Below, piece after piece: positions 30,434 through 39,920 of a stretch of DNA of 64,000 bases (its first letter is position 1; each line of letters starts with the position of its first letter). The notes under the pieces are model-generated. The model made no database searches. It was not told the origin of the DNA and saw nothing but the letters and a program-made list of their open reading frames with translations. The DNA comes from Roseobacter denitrificans OCh 114 (lineage in GTDB: Bacteria; Pseudomonadota; Alphaproteobacteria; Rhodobacterales; Rhodobacteraceae), in NCBI RefSeq assembly GCF_000014045.1, contig NC_008209.1:2999001-3063000 (forward strand), in the 5' to 3' direction. The position numbers and the translations under genes are program-made.

Positions 30434-31401
30434 CGCTGCGTGCCGTTGTAACGGGTGTCGGACATTACCTGCCCGACCGTATCGTGCCCAATTCCGAGTT
30501 CGAAAAGACGCTGGATACCAATGACGAATGGATTCGCGCACGCTCCGGCATTGAACGTCGGCATTTCGCCGCCGAGGGTGAGACAACCGCGAGCATGGCC
30601 GCCGCCGCCAGCCGCGCCGCACTCAGCATGGCAGGGGCAGAGGCGCAGGATGTGGATGCGATCATCGTCGCAACCTCGACGGCGGATCTGACCTTTCCCT
30701 CCGCGGCAACCATGGTGCAGGCCGAGCTTGGCATGACGCGCGGGTTTGCCTTTGACGTGCAGGCCGTCTGCGCAGGCTTTGTCTTCGCGCTGAGCAATGC
30801 CAATGCGCTGATCCTCTCCGGTCAGGCCAGACGGGTGCTGGTAATTGGTGCCGAGGCCTTCAGCCGCATCATGGACTGGACGGATCGCTCGACCTGCGTG
30901 CTCTTTGGCGACGGCGCGGGCGCTGTGCTGCTCGAAGCGCAGGACGGCACGGGCACCTCTGCGGATCGTGGTATTCTGTCTACCGATCTGAATTCCGACG
31001 GGCGACACAAGGATTTGCTCTATGTGGATGGCGGTGTCTCGACGGGCACGACCGGATATCTGCGCATGCAGGGCAATCAGGTGTTCCGCCATGCGGTTGA
31101 AAAACTGGCCGCCACCGCGACCACAGCGCTTGAGCGCGCAGGCGTGAGCGCGTCAGATGTGGACTGGGTCGTGCCGCATCAGGCGAACATCCGCATCATT
31201 CAGGGCACCGCCAAAAAACTTGGCGTGTCCATGGATCGGGTCGTGGTCACCGTGCAGGATCACGGTAATACCTCTGCCGCATCGATTCCCCTTGCCCTGT
31301 CGGTGGGCCATGCACGCGGGCAGATCAAACAGGGCGATCTGGTGGTCACCGAAGCCATTGGCGGAGGATTGGCCTGGGGTGCGGTTGTCCTGCGCTGGTA
31401 A
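30430..31401 (+). CDS. fabH: 3-oxoacyl-ACP synthase III
   Basis: FabH condenses acetyl-CoA with malonyl-ACP to start fatty-acid synthesis. The 323-aa product starts with GTG overlapping plsX (GTGA). The catalytic triad is visible: Cys in FDVQAVCAGFVFA, His in WVVPHQANIRI and Asn in QDHGNTSAASIPLAL. The C-terminal GGGLAWGAVVLRW is the normal end of KAS III. Confidence 0.97.
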   Translation: MTLRAVVTGVGHYLPDRIVPNSEFEKTLDTNDEWIRARSGIERRHFAAEGETTASMAAAASRAALSMAGAEAQDVDAIIVATSTADLTFPSAATMVQAELGMTRGFAFDVQAVCAGFVFALSNANALILSGQARRVLVIGAEAFSRIMDWTDRSTCVLFGDGAGAVLLEAQDGTGTSADRGILSTDLNSDGRHKDLLYVDGGVSTGTTGYLRMQGNQVFRHAVEKLAATATTALERAGVSASDVDWVVPHQANIRIIQGTAKKLGVSMDRVVVTVQDHGNTSAASIPLALSVGHARGQIKQGDLVVTEAIGGGLAWGAVVLRW

Positions 31402-31498
31402 AGCGGGTTATTTTCGCTCATCCGCCTTTGAGCAAGTCATTGATATTGACTCGTAAAAATGCATGGACGTACAGTCGCTGAAAAAGAAAGGGACGGAG

Positions 31499-31801
31499 AT
31501 GGCCGAGAAAACACTGACCAGAATGGACTTGAGTGAGGCGGTTTTTCGCGAGGTCGGGTTGTCTCGAAACGAAAGCGCGCAGTTGGTGGAATCAGTGTTG
31601 GAGCACCTCTCCGATGCGCTGGTGAATGGCGAACAGGTCAAGATTTCATCCTTCGGCACCTTTTCGGTGCGCGATAAATCAGCCCGTGTCGGGCGCAATC
31701 CCAAGACCGGCGAAGAGGTTCCGATCAACCCGCGCCGCGTGCTAACGTTCAGGCCCTCTCACCTGATGAAAGACCGCGTAGCCAACGGCAACAAGTCCTG
31801 A
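31499..31801 (+). CDS. ihfA: Integration host factor alpha subunit
   Basis: A 100-aa HU/IHF-family protein that bends DNA at specific sites as a heterodimer with IHF-beta. The IHF-alpha type is indicated by [23 protein letters not shown] and the DNA-contacting arm [31 protein letters not shown]. The ribosome site GGGACGGAG lies just before ATG 31499; an upstream in-frame ATG at 31463 would add 12 residues not found in the family. The merR-type gene follows after 4 bp. Confidence 0.95.
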   Translation: MAEKTLTRMDLSEAVFREVGLSRNESAQLVESVLEHLSDALVNGEQVKISSFGTFSVRDKSARVGRNPKTGEEVPINPRRVLTFRPSHLMKDRVANGNKS

Positions 31802-31805
31802 CAAC

Positions 31806-33023
31806 ATGCCAAAATCGCCTGACGCGTTCCGCACGATCTCAGAGGTCGCAGACTGGTTGGGCGTTCAGGCCCATGTTCTGCGGTTCTGGGAAAGCAAATT
31901 CAGCCAGGTCAAACCGGTCAAACGTGCGGGCGGCAGGCGCTATTACAGACCCGCGGACATGCTGCTGCTTGGTGGGATCAAACAATTGCTGCATGAGGAT
32001 GGCCTGACCATCAAGGGCGCGCAGAAAATGCTGCGCGAACACGGGGTGTCCTACGTCGCGGATATGTCGCAACCGCTGGATGATCTGACCATTGCCGTGA
32101 TCGAAGGGAATGCCGCCGGACCCGAAGACGACACGGTCGATCTGACAGAGCCAGCGATCGAAAGTGCAGCCCACGAAGAAGCTGCTGCGCCGCAAGAAGC
32201 CGAGGCGTTTGATGCCCCGCCTGCTGCGCAAACTGCCGAAGTATTTGATGACCCCCCCGCCGCGCCCGACGCGACGCCGCTGCCGGAACCAGAGGTGCGT
32301 GATGTGACACCGCCTGAGCCGCAGGATATGGCCGGCCTGTCGCAACCCGATCTGCCGCCCGAGACGCCCGAAGCCATCCCGCCTGAGGCGTCTGACCCTG
32401 AACCCGCGGTGCAGCACGCCGAACCAGAGGCCGCACCTGCCCCCGCTCCTGATCCGGCACCAACGATGCAGCCTGCCGAACCGGTTGAAGCCCCCGCACC
32501 GCAGGATCCCACGCCTGCGCCGATGGAAACCATCCCGGAGGCAGCGACACCGCAAAGCGACGCGGTCAACGCGGAACCCGAGCAGCCAACAGAGGAGCCG
32601 CAGGAAACAGCGCCGGCCATGCCGAGCTTTCGCGCACGCCCACGTACAGCCGAAGCCACGCCGCCCGCCACGCCAGAACCGAGCGCTGTTGCACCAACCC
32701 CGGCGGCTGCGGAAAATGTACCACCCACAGACCCCACCCCCGCCGCGCCCCAGGACAGCGGCGAAGCCGAACCGGCGCCTGCCGACACCACCGCGCCCGC
32801 GCCCACGCCTGAGGCCCCGGTGGCGCGTAAACCGAAGGTCGTCGATCTGCCGCCCATACCGCTGCTTTCGCAGATCGCGGTCGACCCCTCAGCGCTGGCC
32901 GCGCTGACGAAGGTCAAGGCGCTGACCCCGGCACAGGCGCAAGAGATCAAACCGCTTGTCGCGCGACTGACCCGATTGCACGCGAGCATGGCAAACCCGC
33001 TCAAAGACATGCACAAAGACTAA
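31806..33023 (+). CDS. MerR family regulator with long Pro/Ala/Glu-rich tail
   Basis: A 405-aa protein. Residues ~8-75 form a MerR winged helix ([46 protein letters not shown]). A few further residues keep helical character ([18 protein letters not shown]), after which residues ~110-335 are low-complexity acidic Pro/Ala/Glu sequence. The last ~70 residues are ordered again ([52 protein letters not shown]). MerR proteins are normally 110-160 aa, so the tail is unusual, although ihfA-merR adjacency is common in alphaproteobacteria. The effector and targets are unknown. Confidence 0.88.
   Translation: MPKSPDAFRTISEVADWLGVQAHVLRFWESKFSQVKPVKRAGGRRYYRPADMLLLGGIKQLLHEDGLTIKGAQKMLREHGVSYVADMSQPLDDLTIAVIEGNAAGPEDDTVDLTEPAIESAAHEEAAAPQEAEAFDAPPAAQTAEVFDDPPAAPDATPLPEPEVRDVTPPEPQDMAGLSQPDLPPETPEAIPPEASDPEPAVQHAEPEAAPAPAPDPAPTMQPAEPVEAPAPQDPTPAPMETIPEAATPQSDAVNAEPEQPTEEPQETAPAMPSFRARPRTAEATPPATPEPSAVAPTPAAAENVPPTDPTPAAPQDSGEAEPAPADTTAPAPTPEAPVARKPKVVDLPPIPLLSQIAVDPSALAALTKVKALTPAQAQEIKPLVARLTRLHASMANPLKDMHKD
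32120..32830 (+). repeat. Low-complexity Pro/Ala/Glu coding tract
   Basis: This part of the merR-family gene encodes more than 200 residues dominated by P, A, E and T (for example [15 protein letters not shown] and [15 protein letters not shown]). It is imperfectly repetitive, should be disordered, and gives long open shadow frames on both strands. Confidence 0.8.
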
Positions 33024-33079
33024 GCGGTGGTATTTCTCTCTTGCCACGACGCCCAGATCGGGTATGTAGCGCGTCAAGT

Positions 33080-33156
33080 CGGGCTATGGCGCAGCCTGGT
33101 AGCGCGTCCGTCTGGGGGACGGAAGGTCGCAGGTTCGAGTCCTGCTAGCCCGACCA
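33080..33156 (+). tRNA. tRNA-Pro (anticodon GGG)
   Basis: A 77-nt cloverleaf: acceptor CGGGCTA pairs with TAGCCCG, D-arm GCGC/GCGC around AGCCTGGTA, anticodon stem TCCGT/ACGGA with loop CTGGGGG giving anticodon GGG, T-arm GCAGG/CCTGC around TTCGAGT, and an encoded CCA end after A73. It decodes CCC and CCU. Confidence 0.96.
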
Positions 33157-33223
33157 AAATACAGCCGACACCAAGCGCCCGTACTGTTGCAGTGCGGGCC
33201 TTTGTGTTTGAGGGAGCGGATAG

Positions 33224-34300
33224 ATGAGCGGTGTGCTGCCAAACCAGACCATCGAACGGATGGTCGCGCAAAACCAGATCGCCGCAACGCGTACCCTCGT
33301 GGACGGGCAAATCCAGCCAGCAAGCCTCGATTTGCGCCTTGGCAGCGTCGCCTATCGGGTGCGCGCCTCCTTTCTGGCCGGTCACGGCGCGCGGGTCATG
33401 GATCGGTTGCGCGAATTTGAGATGCACCGCGTGGACCTCTCGCCGGGGGCCGTTCTGGAAAAGGGCTGCGTTTATGTCGTCCCGCTGATGGAATCGCTCG
33501 CCCTGCCCGACGAGGTTCAGGCGGTGGCGAATGCCAAAAGCTCCACCGGGCGTCTTGACCTGCTGACCCGGACGATCACCGATGGCGGCACCGAATTTGA
33601 CCGGGTGGCGGCAGGGTATCACGGCCCGCTTTATGCCGAGATATGCCCTCGCTCTTTTTCCGTTCTGGTGCGGCCCGGCATGCGGCTCAACCAGATCCGT
33701 TTTCGCGCCGGTCATGCGGTGCTGGATGATACGGCGCTGAAGCGCCTGCACCACGATATCCCGCTGGTGGACGGCGATGCGGTCATCGACGACGGGCTGG
33801 GGTTTTCGGTCGATCTGAAGCTGAAAGACACCACGCTGGTCGGCTTCCGCGCCAAACCGCATACGGGCGTGATTGATCTGGAACAGATCAACCGATACGA
33901 CGCGTCCGAGTATTGGGAAGAAGTCCACACCCAGAACGGGCAGATCATTCTGGACCCCGGCGCCTTCTATATCCTCGTCAGCCGCGAAGCGGTGACGATC
34001 CCGCCCAATTACGCCGCTGAAATGGCTCCTTATCTGGCGATGGTGGGAGAATTCCGTGTGCATTATGCCGGCTTTTTCGATCCCGGGTTCGGCTATGCAG
34101 CGGCAGGCGGGGCCGGGTCACGCGGGGTGCTTGAGGTGCGCTGCCACGAAGCACCCTTCGTGCTTGAACATGGACAGGTTGTTGGCCGGCTTGTCTATGA
34201 GCGCATGGAAGAGGCCCCGACGCAGCTTTATGGGGCGGGCATCGCTTCCAACTATCAGGGACAAGGTCTGAAACTGTCCAAACACTTCAAAACGCCATAA
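33224..34300 (+). CDS. dcd: dCTP deaminase, long alphaproteobacterial form
   Basis: The enzyme deaminates dCTP to dUTP, feeding dTMP synthesis. At 358 aa it is nearly twice the ~190 aa of enterobacterial Dcd and matches the long DCD form found in alphaproteobacteria, which looks like two dUTPase-like folds. The N-terminal half has QPASLDLRLGSVAYRV and NAKSSTGRLDLLTRTITDGG; the C-terminal half has LVSREAVTIPPNYAAEMAPY and the conserved ending NYQGQGLKLSKHFK. Start ATG follows GGAGCGGATAG, a weak ribosome site. Confidence 0.9.
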   Translation: MSGVLPNQTIERMVAQNQIAATRTLVDGQIQPASLDLRLGSVAYRVRASFLAGHGARVMDRLREFEMHRVDLSPGAVLEKGCVYVVPLMESLALPDEVQAVANAKSSTGRLDLLTRTITDGGTEFDRVAAGYHGPLYAEICPRSFSVLVRPGMRLNQIRFRAGHAVLDDTALKRLHHDIPLVDGDAVIDDGLGFSVDLKLKDTTLVGFRAKPHTGVIDLEQINRYDASEYWEEVHTQNGQIILDPGAFYILVSREAVTIPPNYAAEMAPYLAMVGEFRVHYAGFFDPGFGYAAAGGAGSRGVLEVRCHEAPFVLEHGQVVGRLVYERMEEAPTQLYGAGIASNYQGQGLKLSKHFKTP

Positions 34301-34351
34301 TCGCTGCATCCAGGGCTCTGCAGGAAACGCCAGCCCGTTTGCATCCGCTGC

Positions 34352-35023
34352 TTAGTCTTCGAAAAGCTCGCTTTGCCCTTCGGTGCTCTCTTCGGGCTCG
34401 TCTTCGTCCGAGGTCAGAGCCAAGGCTCCCGGCGGAGCCCGGTTTTCAAGCAATCCAGCGGCGCGCAGCTCCTTCAGGCCCGGCAGATCACGCGCGTTCT
34501 CAAGTCCGAAATGGTCCAGAAACTCAGCCGTCACGACAAAGGTCACGGGACGACCCGGTGTCATCTTGCGACGCCCGAAGCGAATCCATTCCATTTCAAG
34601 CAGTTGATCCACCGTACCACGCGACACCGACACGCCGCGGATCTCTTCGATCTCGGCGCGGGTCACAGGCTGGTGGTAGGCGATGATCGCCAGCGTTTCG
34701 ACAGCGGCGCGGCTGAGTTTGCGCGTCTCGATGGTTTCGCGCTGCATCAGAAAGCCAAGATCCGGTGCTGTGCGCATCGCCCAGGCATCACCGATACGGC
34801 ACAGTCTGACCCCCCTGCCCTCGTATCTCTTGCGCAGGTGAACCAAAGCCTCCGACGGGTCGGAACCATGCGGCATGCGCGCGCTCAACTCCTTGACCGA
34901 CACAGGCTCTGCCGAAGCAAAGAGGATCGCTTCGACCATACGCTCCTGCTCTCCCATGGGCGGGGCCTCGAACAGGCTTTGTTCACCCTCGTCGGGCGCG
35001 GTGGGGTCGGTCTGATCATTCAC
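34352..35023 (-). CDS. scpB: Segregation and condensation protein B
   Basis: ScpB binds ScpA as part of the SMC-ScpAB condensin complex that organises and segregates chromosomes. The 223-aa protein has two winged-helix domains (VEAILFASAEPVSVKELSARM; LAIIAYHQPVTRAEIEEIRGVSVSRGTVDQLLE) and the conserved GRPVTFVVTAEFLDHFGL. Its start overlaps the scpA stop by four bases. Confidence 0.95.
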   Translation of the reverse strand: MNDQTDPTAPDEGEQSLFEAPPMGEQERMVEAILFASAEPVSVKELSARMPHGSDPSEALVHLRKRYEGRGVRLCRIGDAWAMRTAPDLGFLMQRETIETRKLSRAAVETLAIIAYHQPVTRAEIEEIRGVSVSRGTVDQLLEMEWIRFGRRKMTPGRPVTFVVTAEFLDHFGLENARDLPGLKELRAAGLLENRAPPGALALTSDEDEPEESTEGQSELFED

Positions 35024-35811
35024 TGGGGTCTGTCCCTTTTGCGCAATTCGATCGGCGCGAATGTGTCGGATTGACGTATCTCAAGGTGCCCCTCTTTCAC
35101 AAGCTCCAGCGACGCGGCAAAGGTCGCTGCCGTTGCGGATCTGCGGCGCACCGGGTCAAGCTCCCAACCTTCGGGCAGATAGCTTGATATATTCGTCCAC
35201 TCGCCCGCATAGCCAATCAGACCACGCATCCGTTCCAACGCCTGTTCCATGGTGAAAACGGCGTCGCGGTCCATGACAAAGGGGCGGAATTCATCGCGCG
35301 TTCGGATGCGCGCATAGCCCTGCATCAGGTCCAGCAAGGTGGCCGTGTATCGGATGTTGCGGGTGCGCGTGACCTCCTGTGTCTGGCCGCGCGCAAAGAA
35401 ATCACGCCCAAGCCGGTCGCGCCCCATCAGCCGGGCCGCCGCATCACGCATCGCCTGCAACCGCTCAAGCTGGAAGGCCAGATGCGCTGCAAGCTCCTCG
35501 CCGCTTGGCCCCTCTTCCGTGGGGTCAGGGGGCAGCAGCAGGCGCGATTTGAGGAAGGCAAGCCACGCCGCCATCACCAGATAATCCGCCGCCAGTTCGA
35601 GGCGCAGAGCCTTTGCCCGCTCCACAAAGGCCAGATACTGTTTGGCCAATGCCAGAACGGATATTTTGCGCAGATCGACCTTTTGTGTGCGGCTGAGCGT
35701 CAACAAAACGTCCAGCGGGCCCTCAAACCCATCAACATCCACGATCAGCGCTTCGGCGGCCATGCGATCGGCAACAGACAGCTTGTCCTCTTCAAAGGGA
35801 ATTTCAGCCAT
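35020..35811 (-). CDS. scpA: Segregation and condensation protein A
   Basis: ScpA is the kleisin that bridges SMC heads. The 263-aa product has the N-terminal GFEGPLDVLLTLSRTQKVDL and AADYLVMAAWLAFLKSRLLLP, and a C-terminal winged-helix region (VRRRSATAATFAASLELVKEGHLEIRQ). It is coupled to scpB and follows nagZ after 15 bp. Confidence 0.95.
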   Translation of the reverse strand: MAEIPFEEDKLSVADRMAAEALIVDVDGFEGPLDVLLTLSRTQKVDLRKISVLALAKQYLAFVERAKALRLELAADYLVMAAWLAFLKSRLLLPPDPTEEGPSGEELAAHLAFQLERLQAMRDAAARLMGRDRLGRDFFARGQTQEVTRTRNIRYTATLLDLMQGYARIRTRDEFRPFVMDRDAVFTMEQALERMRGLIGYAGEWTNISSYLPEGWELDPVRRRSATAATFAASLELVKEGHLEIRQSDTFAPIELRKRDRPQ

Positions 35812-35826
35812 GCCCGTTCCTGACTT

Positions 35827-36825
35827 TCACGCCTGGTTCAACAGCGTCTCAAGCTGAGCCTGCGCGGCGGGAATGTCAATATCGTCAGGGGCGATCCGCG
35901 CATTCAGGGCGCGCAACGCACGGGTCTGGGCGGCAAAACGCATCTCGCCTGCCGCATCGGCGACGGCGTGGCGCTGCGCAAGCGTTCCGTTGCAATGCAA
36001 CACCACATCGCACCCGGCAGCGAGCGCGGATTTTGCGATGTCAGGTAGCGACCCCGACAGCGCCTTCATCGAGATGTCATCCGTCATGATCAGGTTGTCA
36101 AACCCGATGTCCTCACGGATGGTTTGCATGACCTTGGGCGAGAGCGTCGCGGGCGCGCCGTCAAGCGCCTCATAGACCAGATGCGCGGTCATCCCCATGG
36201 GCAGATCGTTCAGCGCTTTGAAGGGGGCAAAATCATGTGCATGCAAATCAGCCGCCGAGGCCGTGACCCGCGGCAGATCATAGTGACTGTCCAAGGTTGC
36301 ACGCCCGTGTCCGGGGATGTGTTTGAGCACCGGGATAACCCCGCCTGCCAGCATCCCATCCGCCGCCGCGCGGCCCAGCATCGCCACACTGTCGGCATCC
36401 GTGCCATAACACCGGTTGCGCAGGAATTCATGGGTATCGGCACTCGCGATATCGACCATTGGGGCGCAATTGCAGTCGATGCCAAGATCATGCAACTCCG
36501 CCGCGATCAGGCGATAGCGCAGATACATCGCCTCTTTGGCGCGCGAACCCGCCCTCGCTACGAAATCCAGCGGGGGCAGCCATTCTGTCCAGACCGGGCC
36601 GCGCAACCGCTGCACGCGCCCGCCTTCCTGATCAATGGTGATAGGGGCATCGCGCCCGACGCAGGCGCGCATCTCCGCACAAAGCGCGCGCACCTGATCC
36701 GGCGTGTCAATGTTGCGGGCAAAGAGGATAAATCCATAAGGGTTGGCGGCCCGAAAGAACGCCTTTTCATCCGCCGTCAGGCGTAGCCCTTCAGCGTCAA
36801 GAATAGTGGCTCCGAACCGCGCCAC
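35827..36825 (-). CDS. nagZ: Beta-N-acetylhexosaminidase
   Basis: NagZ removes GlcNAc from GlcNAc-anhydroMurNAc peptides during cytoplasmic cell-wall recycling. The 332-aa family-3 glycosidase shows ITIDQEGGRVQRLRG, KHIPGHGRATLDSH with the catalytic His-Asp dyad type loop, and NLIMTDDISMKAL carrying the nucleophilic Asp. The SPOR protein upstream and AnmK elsewhere in the window belong to the same peptidoglycan theme. Confidence 0.95.
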   Translation of the reverse strand: MARFGATILDAEGLRLTADEKAFFRAANPYGFILFARNIDTPDQVRALCAEMRACVGRDAPITIDQEGGRVQRLRGPVWTEWLPPLDFVARAGSRAKEAMYLRYRLIAAELHDLGIDCNCAPMVDIASADTHEFLRNRCYGTDADSVAMLGRAAADGMLAGGVIPVLKHIPGHGRATLDSHYDLPRVTASAADLHAHDFAPFKALNDLPMGMTAHLVYEALDGAPATLSPKVMQTIREDIGFDNLIMTDDISMKALSGSLPDIAKSALAAGCDVVLHCNGTLAQRHAVADAAGEMRFAAQTRALRALNARIAPDDIDIPAAQAQLETLLNQA

Positions 36826-36828
36826 CGC

Positions 36829-37797
36829 CTATTTGACCTGTACCGGGATGCAATCGACACCCTCGGCCTTGATGGCCGCGCAAAAGCGCCGCGTATCACT
36901 CAGGCCCACGAACCCCATGGCGCGCAGACGATAGAACGTGCGCCCGCTCGATTGCACTTCCTGCACCACGCGCGATTTACCCGCGAGCATCTCGCCGAAT
37001 TTGGCCTGAATACGGGTCCATTCCGCGCGCGCCACTTGGGGGCTGTCAAAAGCGCCAAGCTGGGCGAGACGTGTTCCGGACGGAATATCGGCGGCGGCAA
37101 CCTCAACACTTTGCGCAGGCGTATAGGCGACGCGCTGCACGGTGTTTTGAATGTCCGCCGGGCGAATGCGGGGGCGCAGGGAGGCCCGTGCACCGGGGGC
37201 ATCAATCGCCTCGGTCACCAGCACCGCAGGTTGCGGCGTCAGCGCGTCCGGGGCCTGCGTGACTTTGGAACTTTCCCCGGTCAACTCCGCCACAACCGCG
37301 TCGATGGCAACCTGCTGCGCACGATCCGTGGCCGGCACATCACCAGCCGCGGCCGTGTCGAGCGATTTATCCGCCGCAACAAGCGGTTCGGGCTGTACCA
37401 CGGGTGCGTGCCGTTGAGTGATGACGGGCTGATCCTCATCGGTCAGTTCTGTTGCTGGTGGTGCAAGCACCACGCGGTCCACCGGACCCGATGCAGAACC
37501 GCGCGCGGCAATTTCATTGACCGCAAGGCCCTGATGGCGGGCCAGTTGCCCGCCGGGGTCTTCGGGGCGCACGCGCATCTCACCCTCTGCCGCGCGCACA
37601 ACAGGGATGCCACTGACATCGCGCACCATGAGCTTATAGCCCCAGACACCGATGCCAGCGATCAACGCGATTGAAACAACCGCGCCCGCGAGGTTTGTGA
37701 GCGTTGCAATTGAAACCGATTGTGCGCCTGCGGGGTCTTGCCCCTGCGCGCCATGACCATAGTCGCCCCCATGATAGGAGCGTTGAAAATCCGCCAT
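36829..37797 (-). CDS. SPOR domain membrane protein
   Basis: A 322-aa protein with a short cytoplasmic N-terminus, one transmembrane segment (LAGAVVSIALIAGIGVWGYKLMV, near residues 35-57), a long disordered periplasmic linker and a C-terminal SPOR domain (TRLAQLGAFDSPQVARAEWTRIQAKFGEML, TFYRLRAMGFVGLSDTRRFC). SPOR domains bind denuded septal peptidoglycan, so a role at the division site is likely. It lies between argS and nagZ, three bases from the latter. Confidence 0.92.
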   Translation of the reverse strand: MADFQRSYHGGDYGHGAQGQDPAGAQSVSIATLTNLAGAVVSIALIAGIGVWGYKLMVRDVSGIPVVRAAEGEMRVRPEDPGGQLARHQGLAVNEIAARGSASGPVDRVVLAPPATELTDEDQPVITQRHAPVVQPEPLVAADKSLDTAAAGDVPATDRAQQVAIDAVVAELTGESSKVTQAPDALTPQPAVLVTEAIDAPGARASLRPRIRPADIQNTVQRVAYTPAQSVEVAAADIPSGTRLAQLGAFDSPQVARAEWTRIQAKFGEMLAGKSRVVQEVQSSGRTFYRLRAMGFVGLSDTRRFCAAIKAEGVDCIPVQVK

Positions 37798-37878
37798 TTG
37801 TGCCTCACCGCCTTTGGGATACGTTGCCCCAAAAGTCTGTCTTACGAATTACTGCTCAGGCACGGGGCGCGTTTTATA

Positions 37879-39621
37879 TCAACGCATTTCCTGTGCCGGT
37901 GTGACGCCGAGAATACCAAGACCGGCCGCAATTACAACGCTGCAGGCACGCGCGAGGGCAATTTTCGCTTGTGTGACTTTTGGATCATCCTGCACGAAAC
38001 GCAATTCCGGCACATCATTGCCCCGGTTCCACAGCCCGTGAAACACGCCCGACAGCTCATAAAGGTAGAAGGCCACGCGGTGCGGTTCATTGCTGCGCGC
38101 CGCTGTTTCCACCAGACGCGGCCATTCGGACAGTTTGGCAATGAGACCCAGTTCAGCCTCATGGTTCAGCAGCGACAAATCCGCCGCCTTCAACGTGTCC
38201 ATGTCCACAGCAATACCGGCCGCTTCGGCCTTGCGCATGACTGAGGCGACCCTCGCATGGGCGTATTGCACGTAAAACACCGGGTTTTCGCGGCTCTGCT
38301 CCATCACCTTGTCGAAATCGAAGTCGAGCATGGCGTCGTTTTTACGTGTCAGCATGACAAAGCGCGCCACATCCGGTCCGACCTGATCCACCACATCGCG
38401 CAGGGTCACAAAAGTCCCTGCCCGCTTGGACATCTTGAAAGGCTCACCGTTCTTGAACAGTTTCACCAGCTGCGTCAGCTTGATATCGAGCGGCACCTTG
38501 CCGTCCGACAGCGCGGAGACCGCCGCCTTCATCCGTTTGACATAGCCGCCGTGGTCTGCACCAAAGACGTCAATCAACGCGTCATACCCCCGACTGACCT
38601 TGTCGTAGTGATAGGCGATATCGGGTGCGAAATAGGTCCAGCTGCCGTCGGATTTCATCACCGGACGGTCGACGTCATCACCATGTTCAGTCGATTTGAA
38701 CAGCGTTTGTTCGCGCGGCTCCCAATCTTCGGGCTTTTTGCCCTTCGGCGGCTCCAGCACACCGTCATAGATCAACCCCTTGCTTTTGAGGTCCTCGATC
38801 GCGGCTTCGATCCGCCCCGTGCCATAGAGCGATTTTTCCGAGTAGAACACATCCATCTCGACACCGAGCGATTTCAGATCAGCCCGGATCAAATCCATCA
38901 TCGCATCGGTGGCAAATGTGCGAATGTCCTGCAGCCATGCCTCTTCGGGCTGGCCCACATAGCTGTCGCCCTTGAGGTCTTTCAGCTGTTGCCCCACCGG
39001 GATGAGATAGTCGCCGGGATAGGTGCCATCAGGGAAGGCCACCTCCTGCCCGTGCGCTTCGAGGTAGCGCAGGTACACGGACCGCGCGAGCACATCGACC
39101 TGCGCACCGCCGTCGTTGATGTAGTATTCGCGCGTCACATCAAAGCCAGCGTAATCAAGCAAGGAGGCCAAAGCATCCCCGAAGACCGCGCCCCGGGTAT
39201 GGCCGACATGCAATGGTCCCGTCGGGTTGGCCGATACGTACTCCACGTTAACCTTCTGACCGGCCCCGATGTCCGCACGGCCAAAATCCGTGCCCTTGTC
39301 GAGCACCGAGAGCAACACCGCGCGCCAGGCCGTTGGCGCGATCCGCAGGTTCAGAAACCCCGGCCCCGCCACCTCAGCAGATGCAATGCGCGCGTCGGCG
39401 GCCAGCAGTTGCGCAAGCGCCTCGGCGATATCGCGCGGTTTCTTGCCTGCAGGCTTGGCCAGAACCATCGCAGCATTGGTCGCCATATCGCCATGCGCCG
39501 CATCACGCGGCGGCTCAACCGTCACGTTGGTCATGTTCAGGTCAGCAGGCAACTGCCCGGCAGTCACCATCTGGTCAACACACTCAAGCACAAGCGCGCG
39601 CATTTCGGCAAAAAGGTTCAT
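37879..39621 (-). CDS. argS: Arginyl-tRNA synthetase
   Basis: A class I synthetase of 580 aa. The N-terminal Add1 domain precedes the HIGH-type site in [20 protein letters not shown], and the signature [13 protein letters not shown] stands in place of KMSKS as is common in ArgRS. The C-terminal DALR anticodon-binding domain ends [38 protein letters not shown]. It begins the argS-SPOR-nagZ-scpA-scpB transcript. Confidence 0.97.
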   Translation of the reverse strand: MNLFAEMRALVLECVDQMVTAGQLPADLNMTNVTVEPPRDAAHGDMATNAAMVLAKPAGKKPRDIAEALAQLLAADARIASAEVAGPGFLNLRIAPTAWRAVLLSVLDKGTDFGRADIGAGQKVNVEYVSANPTGPLHVGHTRGAVFGDALASLLDYAGFDVTREYYINDGGAQVDVLARSVYLRYLEAHGQEVAFPDGTYPGDYLIPVGQQLKDLKGDSYVGQPEEAWLQDIRTFATDAMMDLIRADLKSLGVEMDVFYSEKSLYGTGRIEAAIEDLKSKGLIYDGVLEPPKGKKPEDWEPREQTLFKSTEHGDDVDRPVMKSDGSWTYFAPDIAYHYDKVSRGYDALIDVFGADHGGYVKRMKAAVSALSDGKVPLDIKLTQLVKLFKNGEPFKMSKRAGTFVTLRDVVDQVGPDVARFVMLTRKNDAMLDFDFDKVMEQSRENPVFYVQYAHARVASVMRKAEAAGIAVDMDTLKAADLSLLNHEAELGLIAKLSEWPRLVETAARSNEPHRVAFYLYELSGVFHGLWNRGNDVPELRFVQDDPKVTQAKIALARACSVVIAAGLGILGVTPAQEMR

Positions 39622-39813
39622 CAGGCGGTCCTATCTCAGAGCATAGGCGGGGTGTATCACGCCCGAAAGCCGGGTCAACCTTTGCCCACTGTCAAGGGGC
39701 AGAACGACCCGCGTGCTACCGCAGAAAGACAAACAACACGCCGCGATACACCAGACGAAAGAGGAATATAAGCGAGATCAGGAAAAGGCCCGCGTCAAAA
39801 TAGAAATCGCCTA

Positions 39814-39920
39814 ACGCGTCTGACGAAACACCTGAAACATCAAGTATCACGTAACGCGTTGAAGTCTCTGATTTCAGGCAGCATTAAGTGATTCAGGTTT
39901 TTCGCATGACGCTTTAGCGT
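39814..39920. repeat. Dispersed ~100-bp hairpin repeat, copy A
   Basis: One of three related copies in the window. The ends are imperfect inverted repeats (GCGTCTGACGAAA at the left; the right end reads GCGTCATGCGAAA on the other strand), with inner arms ACCTG...ATCACGTAACGC and GCAGCATTAAGTGAT...CAGGT also pairing, so the whole unit folds into one long hairpin. Its right end touches the dgt stop codon. No open frame lies inside. It resembles MITE- or REP-like intergenic elements. Confidence 0.85.

Noticed and set aside
32011..33016. Large open frames antisense to the merR-type gene
   Set aside because: They arise from the GC-rich Pro/Ala codons and give Gly/Ser/Ala low-complexity proteins without family features.
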